From the NCBI GenBank assembly GCA_948847595.1, contig CAQOGY010000018.1, positions 1 to 61,386 of the forward strand: a stretch of 61,386 nt of DNA, in the 5' to 3' direction. Both the position numbers and the translations under genes were made by a program. Below the pieces are notes generated by a model. That model did no database searches and was not told the DNA's origin. It worked only from the letters and a program-made list of their open reading frames with translations. Below are positions 1 through 9,650 of this stretch, piece after piece. The stretch is from an uncultured Bacteroides sp. GTDB taxonomy: Bacteria; Bacteroidota; Bacteroidia; Bacteroidales; Bacteroidaceae. Position 1 is the stretch's first letter; every line of letters begins with the position of its first letter.

Positions 1-2621
1 TAATCAAAAACGTTTTTACAAGTACCTGTCAACACTATTCGGCTGAAAGCATCAGGGATACTGAATGACCATTCACCCTTAGCACGCTGATTACCATCCT
101 GGGTAAAAACAGGTCTGTCGGCAGCATCATATACTGTGTAAACGGGCTCACATCCGGGAAGTTTCTTGCTAATCGGGCGGTTATATGTATCATAGTGGTA
201 AATATAGGCATACTTCTTCAGCGTCTCATTGTTTTCACTCCAAGAGGAGCCAGCATTCAGATTGTCCGATGCTAGCGGTGGAAGGACAAAACGGATATTA
301 CCATAATTATCATATACGGTATATGTATCATGCATTTCATTACCATCCATCTGACGCACAAGAAGGATACGGTCTGACTGATCCTTAAACTCATAACTAA
401 CATTCCCGTCTTCATCGGTAGTCCTTATCACATTCAGAGCCTCAGTCGGATACGTTCCTGTGCTTAGGATCGAAGTGTCGGAAACACGGTAAATACGCAC
501 TACAAGAGCTAGAAGTACAGAATCGGCAGTTGCATCTTCACTACTCAAGTTCGCCATACGATCAGTCTTCACTGATTTATTGCCTGCATGCCATGCCCTA
601 CCCGGACCATACTCTTCAACAACCTCATTCAAAGGAGAGTGATCATAAACCGTACGACTGTAAGGATTAGCATCATTTCCATAAAGGAAAAATGCTTTCG
701 TTGCATCCTTTAAAAGTCCCGGTGATACATACGCCCCGTTTGTATTGGCTCTCGACACCGGAAGCCACCGATTAGAAGCACGATTCAGACCGTCATATTC
801 CTGCAACGTAAAAAGGTCGTCGCCATAAGGCAAGAAACCATGCTGCACTTTCACCGTAGGGTTGCCGAAATAATCATAATATTGAATGTCCTGTCGGACA
901 TTGTCAACACTCAAAGATAGAACATCACTACTAGCCACAGTCGGAGTAAAGCTGATAACATGAGGCTGGCCTTTCGTTGTCGAAAGATAACCGTTAACTC
1001 CACGAACCTCAGCATGGGTAGTAATAATACCGTTTCTGTTGATTCCTTCAGAAACAATATAATATGTACCTGCCGCCAAATTTGTCAAATTGAGATATGC
1101 CTTCCCTGAAGTATTGTTACTGGAAGCCAGAACAGTACCTGAAGAGTTAAGAAAGCTCAGGTAAGTATCTGCCAATTCCGAATCCGAATGATCTATTTTC
1201 AAAAGATCAACTCCTTGACGCAAAGTCAGTTTATAATAAACATCGTTGGCCGATTTTCCCGTAAACTGGTTCGTATAACCGATAGAAGTGTTTCGTGTAT
1301 CGTTAAACATAAAACCGCTATCGTAGCTACCGGCATCGATAGCGGTGAGTAATTTATCTCCAATCGTTCCCAAAGATCTCCCATCTACATCAAGGTTGAT
1401 ATTTCCATTCGTTGCACCATCCACCATGATGTAGTATGTACCTGGAAGCAATACCGGAATTTGAAGATAAGCCTGATCAGCTATATCACAAGCCCCTCTG
1501 CCTAGATAGTCATTGTAATACAACACTTCCATATCCGAAGAATACAATGCTATGTAAGTATCTCTCACTTCAGAGCCGCAGTTACTGAAGCATATTTCCA
1601 TCGGTTCCGACAAATTCAAGCGATAATAGACCTCGTTACCGGCTTTATCAGGGTTTCTGCTATCTAAAAGGGTAGAAGTGTCAATCGTATTCTCATAATG
1701 AAAGAAGCCATCCTCGGAATCATTAACGATATCAATAGAATGATTAACATCAGAACCAGGACCATAAGTCTTACCAGTAAGATTGATAACAAGCTCATTA
1801 GGATTCCTCGGAGCCTTTCCAAACGAATAAATAAAATAGCGACCTGGGGCAAGCTCATATCGACATCTCGTATACCCCCAACCAAAAGTTTCAGAAAAAA
1901 CCGCCTGAACGGTATCTGTTCGCGAAGACATCAGTACAGAACGATAGTCGTTTTCTCCGAAATTATCAGAGCCTTCATCATCCATTGTTACCACCATTGG
2001 TTCTGTGATTGTAAATTCGTGAACCATATCACAATATTCGTCCCACAAAAAAGGATCATCTCGATAATCCATCATGTATGAACTAAAATACTCAACACCA
2101 GCTACAATGGAGAAATCAGAATTAAATGTGCCGATATCTAACGGACGGGAAAAATCTTCTCCGATTTCACGCTCCGAACCGTAAACCGTAGTCGTTATCG
2201 TTCCATTACTAGGAGCACTCAATAAAAATTCAGGTTCAATAACAAAATAATAAACGCCATCAGTCAACCAAAAAGATGCATTATATTCAGAATAGTGATG
2301 TATTTCCCGACCTGAAGAATTCAATATATGAATATAAGTGCCACGTATCGAACTGAAGTCAAGGCTGAAATCTAAATACATCGAACGATCAAGCGTTAGC
2401 TTATAAAAAATATCATTAGTTAACAACTTTGAGGGATATTCGCACTCTGGACACGAATAATCATCTGCATAATCACCTGTATATCGCGTATCGGTAAAAA
2501 CAAAAGCAGTGGAATGGTTCCCCATATCTATCGCAGAACGCATGCGATCGCGATAAGATTGTCCGAACAAGCTGTGCGAACAAAGTGTAAATAAAATAAT
2601 AGATATAATAGTACGTATCAT
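1..2621 (-). CDS. DUF6443/RHS-like secreted protein, 3' end cut by window edge
   Basis: The frame opens at ATG 2619-2621 and stays open to the left edge (about 873 codons), so the C-terminus is missing. It begins with a signal peptide (MIRTIISIILFTLCSHSLFG). Residues about 65-530 hold four related beta-sandwich units resembling pre-peptidase C-terminal (PPC) domains, each ending in a pattern like GTYYIVSEG. From about residue 585 comes the DUF6443 signature (HGFLPYGDDLF, EYDGLNR), then YD/RHS-type text (YDNYGNIRFVLPPLA, SIPDAFSRIVLTGTC). Bacteroidales proteins of this type are secreted and usually continue into RHS repeats with a variable C-terminus, sometimes toxic. That part lies outside the window, so a toxin role is only inference. 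It follows the 1024-aa gene by 55 nt and probably forms one operon with it. Confidence 0.85.
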   Translation of the reverse strand, partial: MIRTIISIILFTLCSHSLFGQSYRDRMRSAIDMGNHSTAFVFTDTRYTGDYADDYSCPECEYPSKLLTNDIFYKLTLDRSMYLDFSLDFSSIRGTYIHILNSSGREIHHYSEYNASFWLTDGVYYFVIEPEFLLSAPSNGTITTTVYGSEREIGEDFSRPLDIGTFNSDFSIVAGVEYFSSYMMDYRDDPFLWDEYCDMVHEFTITEPMVVTMDDEGSDNFGENDYRSVLMSSRTDTVQAVFSETFGWGYTRCRYELAPGRYFIYSFGKAPRNPNELVINLTGKTYGPGSDVNHSIDIVNDSEDGFFHYENTIDTSTLLDSRNPDKAGNEVYYRLNLSEPMEICFSNCGSEVRDTYIALYSSDMEVLYYNDYLGRGACDIADQAYLQIPVLLPGTYYIMVDGATNGNINLDVDGRSLGTIGDKLLTAIDAGSYDSGFMFNDTRNTSIGYTNQFTGKSANDVYYKLTLRQGVDLLKIDHSDSELADTYLSFLNSSGTVLASSNNTSGKAYLNLTNLAAGTYYIVSEGINRNGIITTHAEVRGVNGYLSTTKGQPHVISFTPTVASSDVLSLSVDNVRQDIQYYDYFGNPTVKVQHGFLPYGDDLFTLQEYDGLNRASNRWLPVSRANTNGAYVSPGLLKDATKAFFLYGNDANPYSRTVYDHSPLNEVVEEYGPGRAWHAGNKSVKTDRMANLSSEDATADSVLLALVVRIYRVSDTSILSTGTYPTEALNVIRTTDEDGNVSYEFKDQSDRILLVRQMDGNEMHDTYTVYDNYGNIRFVLPPLASDNLNAGSSWSENNETLKKYAYIYHYDTYNRPISKKLPGCEPVYTVYDAADRPVFTQDGNQRAKGEWSFSIPDAFSRIVLTGTCKNVFD

Positions 2622-2676
2622 AAAATTAGTGTTTATAAATTCAACAACATAAATACATAATTACAACTGAATGAGG

Positions 2677-5600
2677 TCATTTGCCGAAGTTATAGATATA
2701 TTTCTGCAACATTATCTTACGAGAATCCTCATCCAAATAATACCCTTCCGTTAAACGACTATAGTTATCATAGTCAAATCCAGTAACCACCTTGTTAGGA
2801 TCAGTAACGGAAACCACACCATGAAGAGGATTATACTTATAAGTGGTGACACGGGCTTTCGGTATTTTAGTACGCAGAGAATTGATATCATTCCAATCCG
2901 AATCAGTGGGTTCATCACTTTCAGCCCACATTTCAGCATTCGAAACTCCCAATGCGGTATAAACCTCATTGATAGTAGCATTTTCTATACGAGCAACAGG
3001 AAAACGATTGCGATAGCCCCAGATAAAACTGATCGGAGTCCCATCCTTTCCTGATATTTCGGTCACGTTATTATAGCTATCATAACAACGGTAGACCACC
3101 TCATCACGGTATTCCTCCTGAGCGTCTGTTTTCGATTGCACTTTTTCGGGAAGACAACTTGCAGGTTTGAAAAGGATACGGCTCTCACTGCTATTTTCTC
3201 CTTCTGTATGCTTATGCAAAGATAGTATAGCGGGATAATCAGCCAGATAATCATAGTAATCTATTACTTGGGTGCTATCACTCCGAATAGTACTGATCTG
3301 ACGCGGACTCAAAGAAGAACCCGGATTCCCCCAGTCAACAGTATAAGTAAACTTCTTTTCGGTAGTAACCACATCTTGTCGCCCGTCAACATTGTAATAT
3401 CTTTTGTTTATTTCCTTATCCAACACCCTGCAAGTAGACATATCTAATAAGAAACTATAGGAAGTGTGAGCAGCTCCTCCGACAATATGCTGAAGATACA
3501 CTTCCGGATCTATAATCATTAGTCTCTCAGGAAAGATGACCTCAGAATCATACATCCAGGATTTTTGGGAAGAATAAACATTTTCTGTACTTGCCACAAG
3601 TTCGCCGTCACTAAACTGCTCCTTCCGGAGCAAAACTCCAAACATCTGGTTACTTAAGCCATATGTATAGTCATCCGACAATTCGTGACTCAAATCAAAA
3701 TTATTACGAACCAGAGATTCATTTTTTTCTGTAATCGAATTCATCACAAAATCTGCAACCGAACCGGCAGGGTCATCATCATCCCACTCCAGCAAATCTT
3801 TATAATCATGAGAAAGTACTCTATAGTAATACAGTGTTTTCTGAACGGGTTCTGAATCTCCATACACCATTTCACTGACTATGTTATACATCACCGGACT
3901 GCCATTATTGAAAGTGATATTGGACACCGGCATACAGTTATAAAAGCTAAGAGATTCAGACGTTATTCCAGACGTATACGGATCAACAGTTATATTAGTC
4001 ACGGAAGAGCGATAATCCCGCTGTGTCACAATATGTTTGATAGCTCCACCACCCCAGACTGGTTCAAAATTCGGATCTTTCGTTTCCGTCAAACCATATT
4101 CGTAGTATTTTCTAATTCTTTTACGCGTATGAGGATCATAAGTTTCTATTTTCCCAATTCGCAGTCCGCCTACCGGATGAAGATAGTCACGATGTGTTCT
4201 ATCTTTACTAGTATCACGAAAAGCGCCAAAATTCCCTTCATAAGAAAAACTCGTCTGGATTCCTTGCGGATCTGTTATCATATTAAGTACGCCCGTTTTG
4301 GTTCCTCCTGCATTAGGATTACGGTTGGCCCCCGAGAAGTGTACAGTAAAAGGCTGCATATTTCCCAAGCCATTAGCATCAAGAAGTACATTATGAGTTA
4401 CACTAGGCAGCGCATTCTGGTCACCTGATTCACCTCCTGTAAAAAATCCCCAATGGTCTACGGCAGTCGTATAAATGGAGGGAACACTGGATGTATAGAA
4501 GTAACGAAATGAATAAGTACGGTTCTCTGCTCCGGGAGCAGAGATACATACTGAATCAAGCTTCGTCAAAGATGTCTTATTGTTGTATGGCGTTATATAG
4601 AATTTGATTTTACGTACCAAAGAGCCATCAGCATCTGTTACTTCTATCTCATCAAGCACATCGCTGTGAGTCAGCCCACTTCCTGTACTTTTATAGCTAA
4701 CGGACAAATGATTTCCCATATAGTCCGCACTTGTAAGGAAGGCTTCCGAAAGTTCATCCCGAACATAAGCAGAGGTAGGTGAATAATAAGTCGCAGCATC
4801 GGTACTGCTCATTGATTCCAAAGAAGCTTCCCCACCAATGGTATTACCAGGTTCAACACGATAATAATCGTTTGTATTGGTCTGCTTTATCATCACCATT
4901 GAACTGCCATTTGAGTTCTGCACCTTATCAAATATCAATCTGTCATCCAAATTGTAATACAGACTCGGATTGATGATATGAGGAATCGTATAATAAGAAA
5001 AACTCACTAGTTCCTGTTCAGGATTCCGTGCAGAGTAAATAGAGCTACAAAGCCATCGAGTAGTATAATCGCCACACTTCTCACGAGTTCCGCCAAAAGA
5101 GTAGCGTACACCATTTTCATCCGTTATCTCAACGTCTCCTCCCGAATACTCTATTCTGTCATTGTTGAGCGGAACTGTACGCATTGGACCAAAAGAATTC
5201 ATTGCGAAAGCACTACCACCACCGTGTGGAAGCTTATAAGTAAATTTATCCGGTTGTGTATCGATCACATTATTCACTTTATCTTCGTAGTATTGGAAAG
5301 ATTTCAATTCATCATTACCTGGCTCCGGATGGCGACTACGGTAAAACCATCCGCGATCAAAATCTTCATCTGCAACTCCTCTAATCTGCCGGCTTACTGA
5401 TGGCTCCAGATTCAATGTCCAACCTGTTCCTGCGACACCACTACGTTCTTTAGGCCTGAGTCCGGCCGAATGATAGGAAAGACTGACAGGAATGGTCACT
5501 TCACCCGCCACTATCTCATAGAGCGGAATTGTAATATCAGGAATGCCTGTACAATGGCTAACCGGATAAAACTGATATTTTCCCATCTCAGTCACCGCAG

Positions 5601-5751
5601 GAGACACAGGAACAATGCGGGGAACATCAAGACTGATTCCATTTGATTGTCCCCGCATAGTAGTCGTAAACAGAGGAAGGCATGTCAATAATAATACCAA
5701 AGGCAGTCTCCTGATTTTCGTTTCGTTAATATGTAGATTTATCTTGTTCAT
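2677..5751 (-). CDS. Large secreted RHS-associated protein (partner of DUF6443 gene)
   Basis: 1024 aa with an N-terminal signal region (LPLVLLLTCLPLFTTTMRG). The N-terminal part matches the Bacteroidales family that precedes DUF6443 genes: IPLYEIVAGEVTIPVSLSYH, then SGVAGTGWTLNLEPSVSRQI. The C-terminus returns to YD-repeat language (YKYNPLHGVVSVTDPNKVVT, FDYDNYSRLTEGYY) and then stops, as though the RHS shell were split over two genes. I infer that this protein and the next gene form one exported assembly; no experiment is known to me for this pair. The start is the first Met before the hydrophobic segment. Confidence 0.85.
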   Translation of the reverse strand: MNKINLHINETKIRRLPLVLLLTCLPLFTTTMRGQSNGISLDVPRIVPVSPAVTEMGKYQFYPVSHCTGIPDITIPLYEIVAGEVTIPVSLSYHSAGLRPKERSGVAGTGWTLNLEPSVSRQIRGVADEDFDRGWFYRSRHPEPGNDELKSFQYYEDKVNNVIDTQPDKFTYKLPHGGGSAFAMNSFGPMRTVPLNNDRIEYSGGDVEITDENGVRYSFGGTREKCGDYTTRWLCSSIYSARNPEQELVSFSYYTIPHIINPSLYYNLDDRLIFDKVQNSNGSSMVMIKQTNTNDYYRVEPGNTIGGEASLESMSSTDAATYYSPTSAYVRDELSEAFLTSADYMGNHLSVSYKSTGSGLTHSDVLDEIEVTDADGSLVRKIKFYITPYNNKTSLTKLDSVCISAPGAENRTYSFRYFYTSSVPSIYTTAVDHWGFFTGGESGDQNALPSVTHNVLLDANGLGNMQPFTVHFSGANRNPNAGGTKTGVLNMITDPQGIQTSFSYEGNFGAFRDTSKDRTHRDYLHPVGGLRIGKIETYDPHTRKRIRKYYEYGLTETKDPNFEPVWGGGAIKHIVTQRDYRSSVTNITVDPYTSGITSESLSFYNCMPVSNITFNNGSPVMYNIVSEMVYGDSEPVQKTLYYYRVLSHDYKDLLEWDDDDPAGSVADFVMNSITEKNESLVRNNFDLSHELSDDYTYGLSNQMFGVLLRKEQFSDGELVASTENVYSSQKSWMYDSEVIFPERLMIIDPEVYLQHIVGGAAHTSYSFLLDMSTCRVLDKEINKRYYNVDGRQDVVTTEKKFTYTVDWGNPGSSLSPRQISTIRSDSTQVIDYYDYLADYPAILSLHKHTEGENSSESRILFKPASCLPEKVQSKTDAQEEYRDEVVYRCYDSYNNVTEISGKDGTPISFIWGYRNRFPVARIENATINEVYTALGVSNAEMWAESDEPTDSDWNDINSLRTKIPKARVTTYKYNPLHGVVSVTDPNKVVTGFDYDNYSRLTEGYYLDEDSRKIMLQKYIYNFGK

Positions 5752-5885
5752 ATTATGTTGTTTTTAAATTAATAGTTTATTAAAAGTCAATAGATTAGTT
5801 ATTGGCTAATTGTTGGTCGACAGCCTCCCGGAGGGTGACAAACGTCAACCCACCAGGAGTATATCTTACAAGCAAATGCCTCTCA

Positions 5886-5987
5886 TTACAAGTTCATTGC
5901 ATTAGCGCCTAAAACGCCTGCTACAGCCGAAGCCACTGCGATCACCACTTTCAGGATCATGTCCCATACTGATTTTTTGATTGCCAT
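5886..5987 (-). CDS. 33-aa 'smalltalk'-type small protein
   Basis: A short ORF, MAIKKSVWDMIL followed by a small hydrophobic Ala/Val/Gly-rich helix and ending AMNL. It is preceded by a near-perfect Shine-Dalgarno sequence (AGAAAGGAGGTG, 7 nt before the ATG), which is unusual in Bacteroides, where most genes lack one. Its size, KKSVWD-type start, single hydrophobic helix and position just downstream of an HU-like gene match the short ORFs annotated as 'smalltalk protein' in Bacteroidales. Function is unknown. One membrane-associated helix is plausible. Confidence 0.75.
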   Translation of the reverse strand: MAIKKSVWDMILKVVIAVASAVAGVLGANAMNL

Positions 5988-6416
5988 AGTTTTACACCTC
6001 CTTTCTGATCTTTATCGCCACAGAAGGGGCATGAAGTTTTAATATATAAAACTTTTTTTATGCCTCTCCACACATATTCCTGTGTCTGTGTTGAGATTGT
6101 TAACTTGAATAATTGATTATTCTTTTCTTATTCTCTTTGTGTATTCAATGTTCTCCGGGCCCGAAGTGCATTATTTTTTTATATTTCGAATAAGCACCGT
6201 TTCGTCTGAAGCATACGTTCTCCTGCTCATGGTGCCGTAAATGCCCCACAATCAAATTAATAGTCCTCATGTTTACTGGTAATTACTCGTTTAACTAATG
6301 GTCTATGAAAGTACAATTAGAAGTCTATGATCTAATTAGTTGTCTCTGGTTTCGTTTCCTGTTTCCAGCTTAGTCAAGTCGTTATTTTTTGTGTTTATTC
6401 ATCAAAGCAGAACGGG
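5988..6416. other. Intergenic region between HU-like gene and small ORF
   Basis: About 430 nt with no convincing gene. It is AT-rich, and a weak CACA..TGTG inverted repeat lies near 6068-6085. At 6279-6344 there is a degenerate three-unit arrangement of about 22 bp (GTAATTAC at 6279, GTCTATGA at 6301 and GTCTATGA at 6323). It probably forms a long leader for the small ORF. I see no clear -7 box for that gene here. Confidence 0.4.
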
Positions 6417-6920
6417 TTATACAGTTGGATCCGGTGCTTCTCCGTCATCACCCCCACTTCCTCCACCGGGATTCGGATCGGGAGTCTCACCACCGGTAGT
6501 AACATTGTCCGCCAAATCGAAACGCATACATTTCACGCCAGTTACCATTGATCGGGTGGCAACCGTACGGTCCAGATTCTTGGTGGTACAAGGCTGAAAA
6601 CGAACAGTCAGCGAAGCCTGTGAAGCAGACACTTCCTTAGCCGTTTCCACTCCTTTTCCCCCGGCTTTCATCACCACACGAAAGGTGCCGAATCCCTCAA
6701 GAGTCACACTTTGGGACGTTTGAAGATGCTGCGTCATGACGGTGACAAGATTGTCAATACAGTTTTTTACATCACCGGAAGACAGGGAAGAATACCCGGC
6801 TATCTCATCAGCGATTTGGGCGATGCCCACATTACCCGTGCGCACTACACGCGGATAGAATAGTTTTTTACCATCTTTGTTTTTCATACTGGACTGGTAA
6901 GGTCCATAAAGTACTGCCAT
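6417..6920 (-). CDS. HU-family (HU-like, TIGR01201-type) DNA-binding protein
   Basis: 167 aa from the ATG at 6920. It starts MAVLYGPYQSSMKNKDGKKL, typical of the Bacteroidales HU-related family, and contains VTLEGFGTFRVVMKAGGKG, the HU beta-arm region. The tail after residue 145 is Pro/Gly/Asp-rich and disordered (PDPNPGGGSGG). An in-frame start at 6980 exists, but the -7 box at 6983-6990 would place the transcript start below it, so 6920 is preferred. It probably binds and bends DNA. Its position before the 33-aa ORF is the usual Bacteroides arrangement. Confidence 0.85.
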   Translation of the reverse strand: MAVLYGPYQSSMKNKDGKKLFYPRVVRTGNVGIAQIADEIAGYSSLSSGDVKNCIDNLVTVMTQHLQTSQSVTLEGFGTFRVVMKAGGKGVETAKEVSASQASLTVRFQPCTTKNLDRTVATRSMVTGVKCMRFDLADNVTTGGETPDPNPGGGSGGDDGEAPDPTV

Positions 6921-6982
6921 AATTGTAATAGTTTTTATAGTTAATAAATCGTTTAGTTTTGTCCTTAAGCTTATTGACAAGA

Positions 6983-6990
6983 CAAAGATA
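6983..6990 (-). promoter_or_regulatory. -7 box for HU-like gene
   Basis: TATCTTTG on the minus strand matches the Bacteroides -7 consensus TAnnTTTG. It predicts a leader of about 55 nt for the start at 6920. Confidence 0.6.
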
Positions 6991-7091
6991 TGGAGATCAA
7001 TTCATATGGGCAACTATTTTTAGAGAAGTGTCTTAAACAAATTCTTAAATTCCCATATAACAATCTATAGAACAACATATTATCATAATAT

Positions 7092-8108
7092 TTAGTTATT
7101 CAACACACTCAGTAGATAGCGTCCGGGAAGCTTAATTTTCCCACCACTGTCCCGCAAGGTACCAAGACCTTTCCATACCGGATTACCGATGACTCCAAAG
7201 TTACTTTTTCTGATTATAGCATATTGTTCTGAAGGAGAGATTCCATAAAGCCGCAGATTGTAAAGCAATCCGGTGTAATTCCGTTCCATACCATCCGCAG
7301 GTGGTTGAAGGCCATCTATAGCTTCATTGGTCCATTCTCTACGTTTACTGAGTCGGGAAGTATCAATCCTGGCGACAGCAACCGACTCGCAGACCGGACC
7401 TTTCGGTTGTAACATTCCGTTTTTTCCCTGTTCCGACAGTTCCCTTATCGAAAAAGATTCCTCCTTTTCCTCTCTCACCTCCCTATCTTTCCCTGGGGAA
7501 GTTGAAAGGGGGTATTCTACTCTATTCTCTGCTACGCTATGCTGTGCTATGCTATGTGTACCAGATGTCACATTTTCGTGGATAAATGTGACATTTTCTA
7601 CTTCTTCCGCATTTCCGTTCACCTCCTCTAAAGGCTGCTTTTCGTCGGTATTTGCGCATAAATTCCCAACAAACTTATTCACATTATTTTCACTTTGCGA
7701 CAATGAAAGTTCCTGATCACAATTTATCAGAGAATAATCAGGTTCAAGACACAAATTTTTTCTGCGTTTGGTACTAAAGCAATACTGCTGCTGTATTTCA
7801 GCAGAAGTAAGAATGCCATAGCGACTGAAAAGTCCGGTGTCGAACACTCCATATTCCACAGCAAGGGCAACGATACGTTTCACATCCTCACTGCTTTTCT
7901 CATAGAGATTGGAAGAGAGATCCTCGTAGAACAAATTATCGGCACGTACATAGTAACCTTCACCGGAGTAGATATACGAAAGAACTTCGATAAGTACGGA
8001 AAGAGCAGCATCGCCTTCACGTTTCATGATACGCCGCACCAGGCGGTTGTATATAAAGTCTGTGTTAAGAGGAAAATAATCCAGTCCCCGTTTTTTAATT
8101 CTTGGCAT
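7092..8108 (-). CDS. DUF4373 domain protein
   Basis: 338 aa. The N-terminal 110 residues (RIKKRGLDYFPLNTDFI through YVRADNLFYEDLS to YGILTSAEIQQQY) match the DUF4373 (Lin1244/Lin1753-type) domain, a winged-helix-like domain seen in phage and mobile-element replication-type proteins. The middle (about 120-250) is low-complexity and acidic. The C-terminal 60 residues (ERNYTGLLYNLRLYGISPS) look like a second conserved block. It lies 28 nt after the Cys-rich gene, so the two are probably co-transcribed. It may be a remnant of a mobile element, but the function is not known. Confidence 0.75.
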   Translation of the reverse strand: MPRIKKRGLDYFPLNTDFIYNRLVRRIMKREGDAALSVLIEVLSYIYSGEGYYVRADNLFYEDLSSNLYEKSSEDVKRIVALAVEYGVFDTGLFSRYGILTSAEIQQQYCFSTKRRKNLCLEPDYSLINCDQELSLSQSENNVNKFVGNLCANTDEKQPLEEVNGNAEEVENVTFIHENVTSGTHSIAQHSVAENRVEYPLSTSPGKDREVREEKEESFSIRELSEQGKNGMLQPKGPVCESVAVARIDTSRLSKRREWTNEAIDGLQPPADGMERNYTGLLYNLRLYGISPSEQYAIIRKSNFGVIGNPVWKGLGTLRDSGGKIKLPGRYLLSVLNN

Positions 8109-8136
8109 ATATTACAAATTTAAGAGTTGAAAATTA

Positions 8137-8463
8137 TCAATAAGAGGTATTCAGTATTTCCTCATCCAGTTGTTTTAACCGTTTGCGTTTTATACTTTCG
8201 GCTACGGTCCGGAGAGCATGAAGAATAAGTTCTTTCCTTATTTCAGGATCTCGCACTTGAGTAATGACCAGATAATCACTACGTTTATTCACATTTCGTG
8301 AATATTCATTCGTACGATAACTTTCCTGACTCCTTGTTTTTCGACAGGCTTTACAATAGCGATCCGGACATTGTTGTTGCTTGTTGAAGTAAAAAGCATC
8401 TAGGGGGAGTTCACGTTTACAGCAACTGCAGCAACGAGTAATAGTAGTTTCTAAGTCTTTCAT
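8137..8463 (-). CDS. Small Cys-rich putative zinc-binding protein
   Basis: 108 aa. The N-terminus carries CSCCKRELPLDAFY, then C.DRYCKACRKTR: paired CxxC motifs resembling a treble-clef zinc ribbon. The C-terminal half is basic and helical (SIKRKRLKQLDEE). I recognise no named family. Being the first gene before the DUF4373 gene suggests shared regulation. A nucleic-acid-binding role is inference from the zinc ribbon and basic charge. Confidence 0.65.
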   Translation of the reverse strand: MKDLETTITRCCSCCKRELPLDAFYFNKQQQCPDRYCKACRKTRSQESYRTNEYSRNVNKRSDYLVITQVRDPEIRKELILHALRTVAESIKRKRLKQLDEEILNTSY

Positions 8464-8552
8464 AATTAATTCATTTATAAGTTTATAATTAGTTTAGCAA
8501 TCCATTAGTTATTCAGAGGGAGAGCTCAAAGGCATCGGGATTGTCGGCAAGG

Positions 8553-8662
8553 GCTTGCCAACATACAGACAAGAGCTCGCCAACAGGTTGGCAAAGGCTT
8601 GCTGATACTTCAGAGAGCCCTTGACAACAGCCGGAAGCGCCTAGCTGACAGACACTGAAAAT
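8553..8662. repeat. 22-bp tandem array, five units
   Basis: Units begin at 8553, 8575, 8597, 8619 and 8641, an exact 22-nt period. Unit heads are GCTTGCCAACA, GCTCGCCAACA, GCTTGCTGATA, CCTTGACAACA and CTAGCTGACAG; the tails vary. GGCAAG/CTTGCC type inverted repeats allow hairpins. The array lies between two divergent genes, inside the likely leader of the minus-strand operon. Confidence 0.8.
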
Positions 8663-8782
8663 CTAAGTTGAAAACAGGCAAAAGTACGCCAATGACAGGT
8701 TTTCGTATTTTTTTCGCTTTTTCTCATGGTCGTTTTGTTTTTAATTCATATATTTGAAAATTATTAGCAGTATTCAGCGATA

Positions 8783-8790
8783 CAAAGATA
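8783..8790 (-). promoter_or_regulatory. -7 box in divergent 8464-8912 region
   Basis: TATCTTTG on the minus strand matches TAnnTTTG. It would drive the small Cys-rich gene and DUF4373 gene with a long leader (about 310 nt) that contains the 22-bp array. The rest of the 8464-8912 gap is AT-rich and holds no gene that I can see. No clear -7 box was found for the plus-strand repressor gene. Confidence 0.45.
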
Positions 8791-8912
8791 AACACGTTTT
8801 CATATAAAAAACAAATCATTTTAAACGTTAACGCTAAAAAAGTTTATAACTAGCTATAAATTAAGAGATAAGCATTCGATATATTTTTACATAAAACTAA
8901 AACATAAATAAA

Positions 8913-9623
8913 ATGGATACATTTCTGGATGTTACGGGAATCGTAAAGCGTGCCAAACAGGCACTTAATTTCAAAAACGACAGTGAGTTAGCAAGCTACC
9001 TAGGCGTTTCACGCGCAACAGTATCTAACTGGGGCGCCAGAAACCGGATTGACTTTCATCTGCTGCTCAACAAAATGAGAGACGTAGATCTCAATTGGCT
9101 GTTATTAGGAAAGGGCAGCCCCAAGCATCCGGCAAAATTCTGTGAAAGCGAACTGGCAAAAGGAGAAGTGCAGATCATTCACAATCCCAAAACGGTAGAA
9201 GCAATAGATGACCGGAGCGTGACACTATACGACATCACAGCAGCTGCTAACCTGAAAACAATGCTCACCAACAAGCAGCAATATACAGTAGGAAAGATAC
9301 AGATCCCAAGCATTCCCCTATGTGACGGAGCGGTCTACATCAGTGGCGACAGCATGTATCCCATTCTGAAGTCGGGTGATATCATAGGATTTAAGGAGAT
9401 TAATAGTTTCAATAACCTTATTTACGGCGAGATGTATCTCGTTTCGTTTACCATCGAAGGAGACGAGTATCTGGCAGTAAAGTATGTGAACCATTCAGAT
9501 AGGGAAGGGTACCTCAAGCTGGTTAGCTACAATACGCACCACGACCCGATGGATATTCCATTCGACACCATCAACGCAATGGCAATTGTGAAATTCTCCA
9601 TCCGCAGACACATGATGATGTAA
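8913..9623 (+). CDS. CI/LexA-like repressor with S24 peptidase domain
   Basis: 236 aa. Residues about 8-60 form a helix-turn-helix of the phage CI repressor type (DSELASYLGVSRATVSNWGA, then DLNWLLLGKG). The C-terminal half is a LexA/UmuD-like S24 domain, with the catalytic Ser in ISGDSMYPILKSGD and the Lys in EYLAVKYVNH. Proteins of this type self-cleave during DNA damage and derepress phage or stress genes. No phage genes adjoin it here, so its targets are unknown. It could be a domesticated repressor or a stand-alone stress regulator. Confidence 0.85.
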   Translation: MDTFLDVTGIVKRAKQALNFKNDSELASYLGVSRATVSNWGARNRIDFHLLLNKMRDVDLNWLLLGKGSPKHPAKFCESELAKGEVQIIHNPKTVEAIDDRSVTLYDITAAANLKTMLTNKQQYTVGKIQIPSIPLCDGAVYISGDSMYPILKSGDIIGFKEINSFNNLIYGEMYLVSFTIEGDEYLAVKYVNHSDREGYLKLVSYNTHHDPMDIPFDTINAMAIVKFSIRRHMMM

Positions 9624-9650
9624 AAACGGCACAGGCTAAACAAGCCTTTT

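Noticed and set aside
8913..9623. S24 repressor as part of a prophage
   Set aside because: Neighbours are metG and the DUF4373/HU group; no integrase or structural gene nearby.
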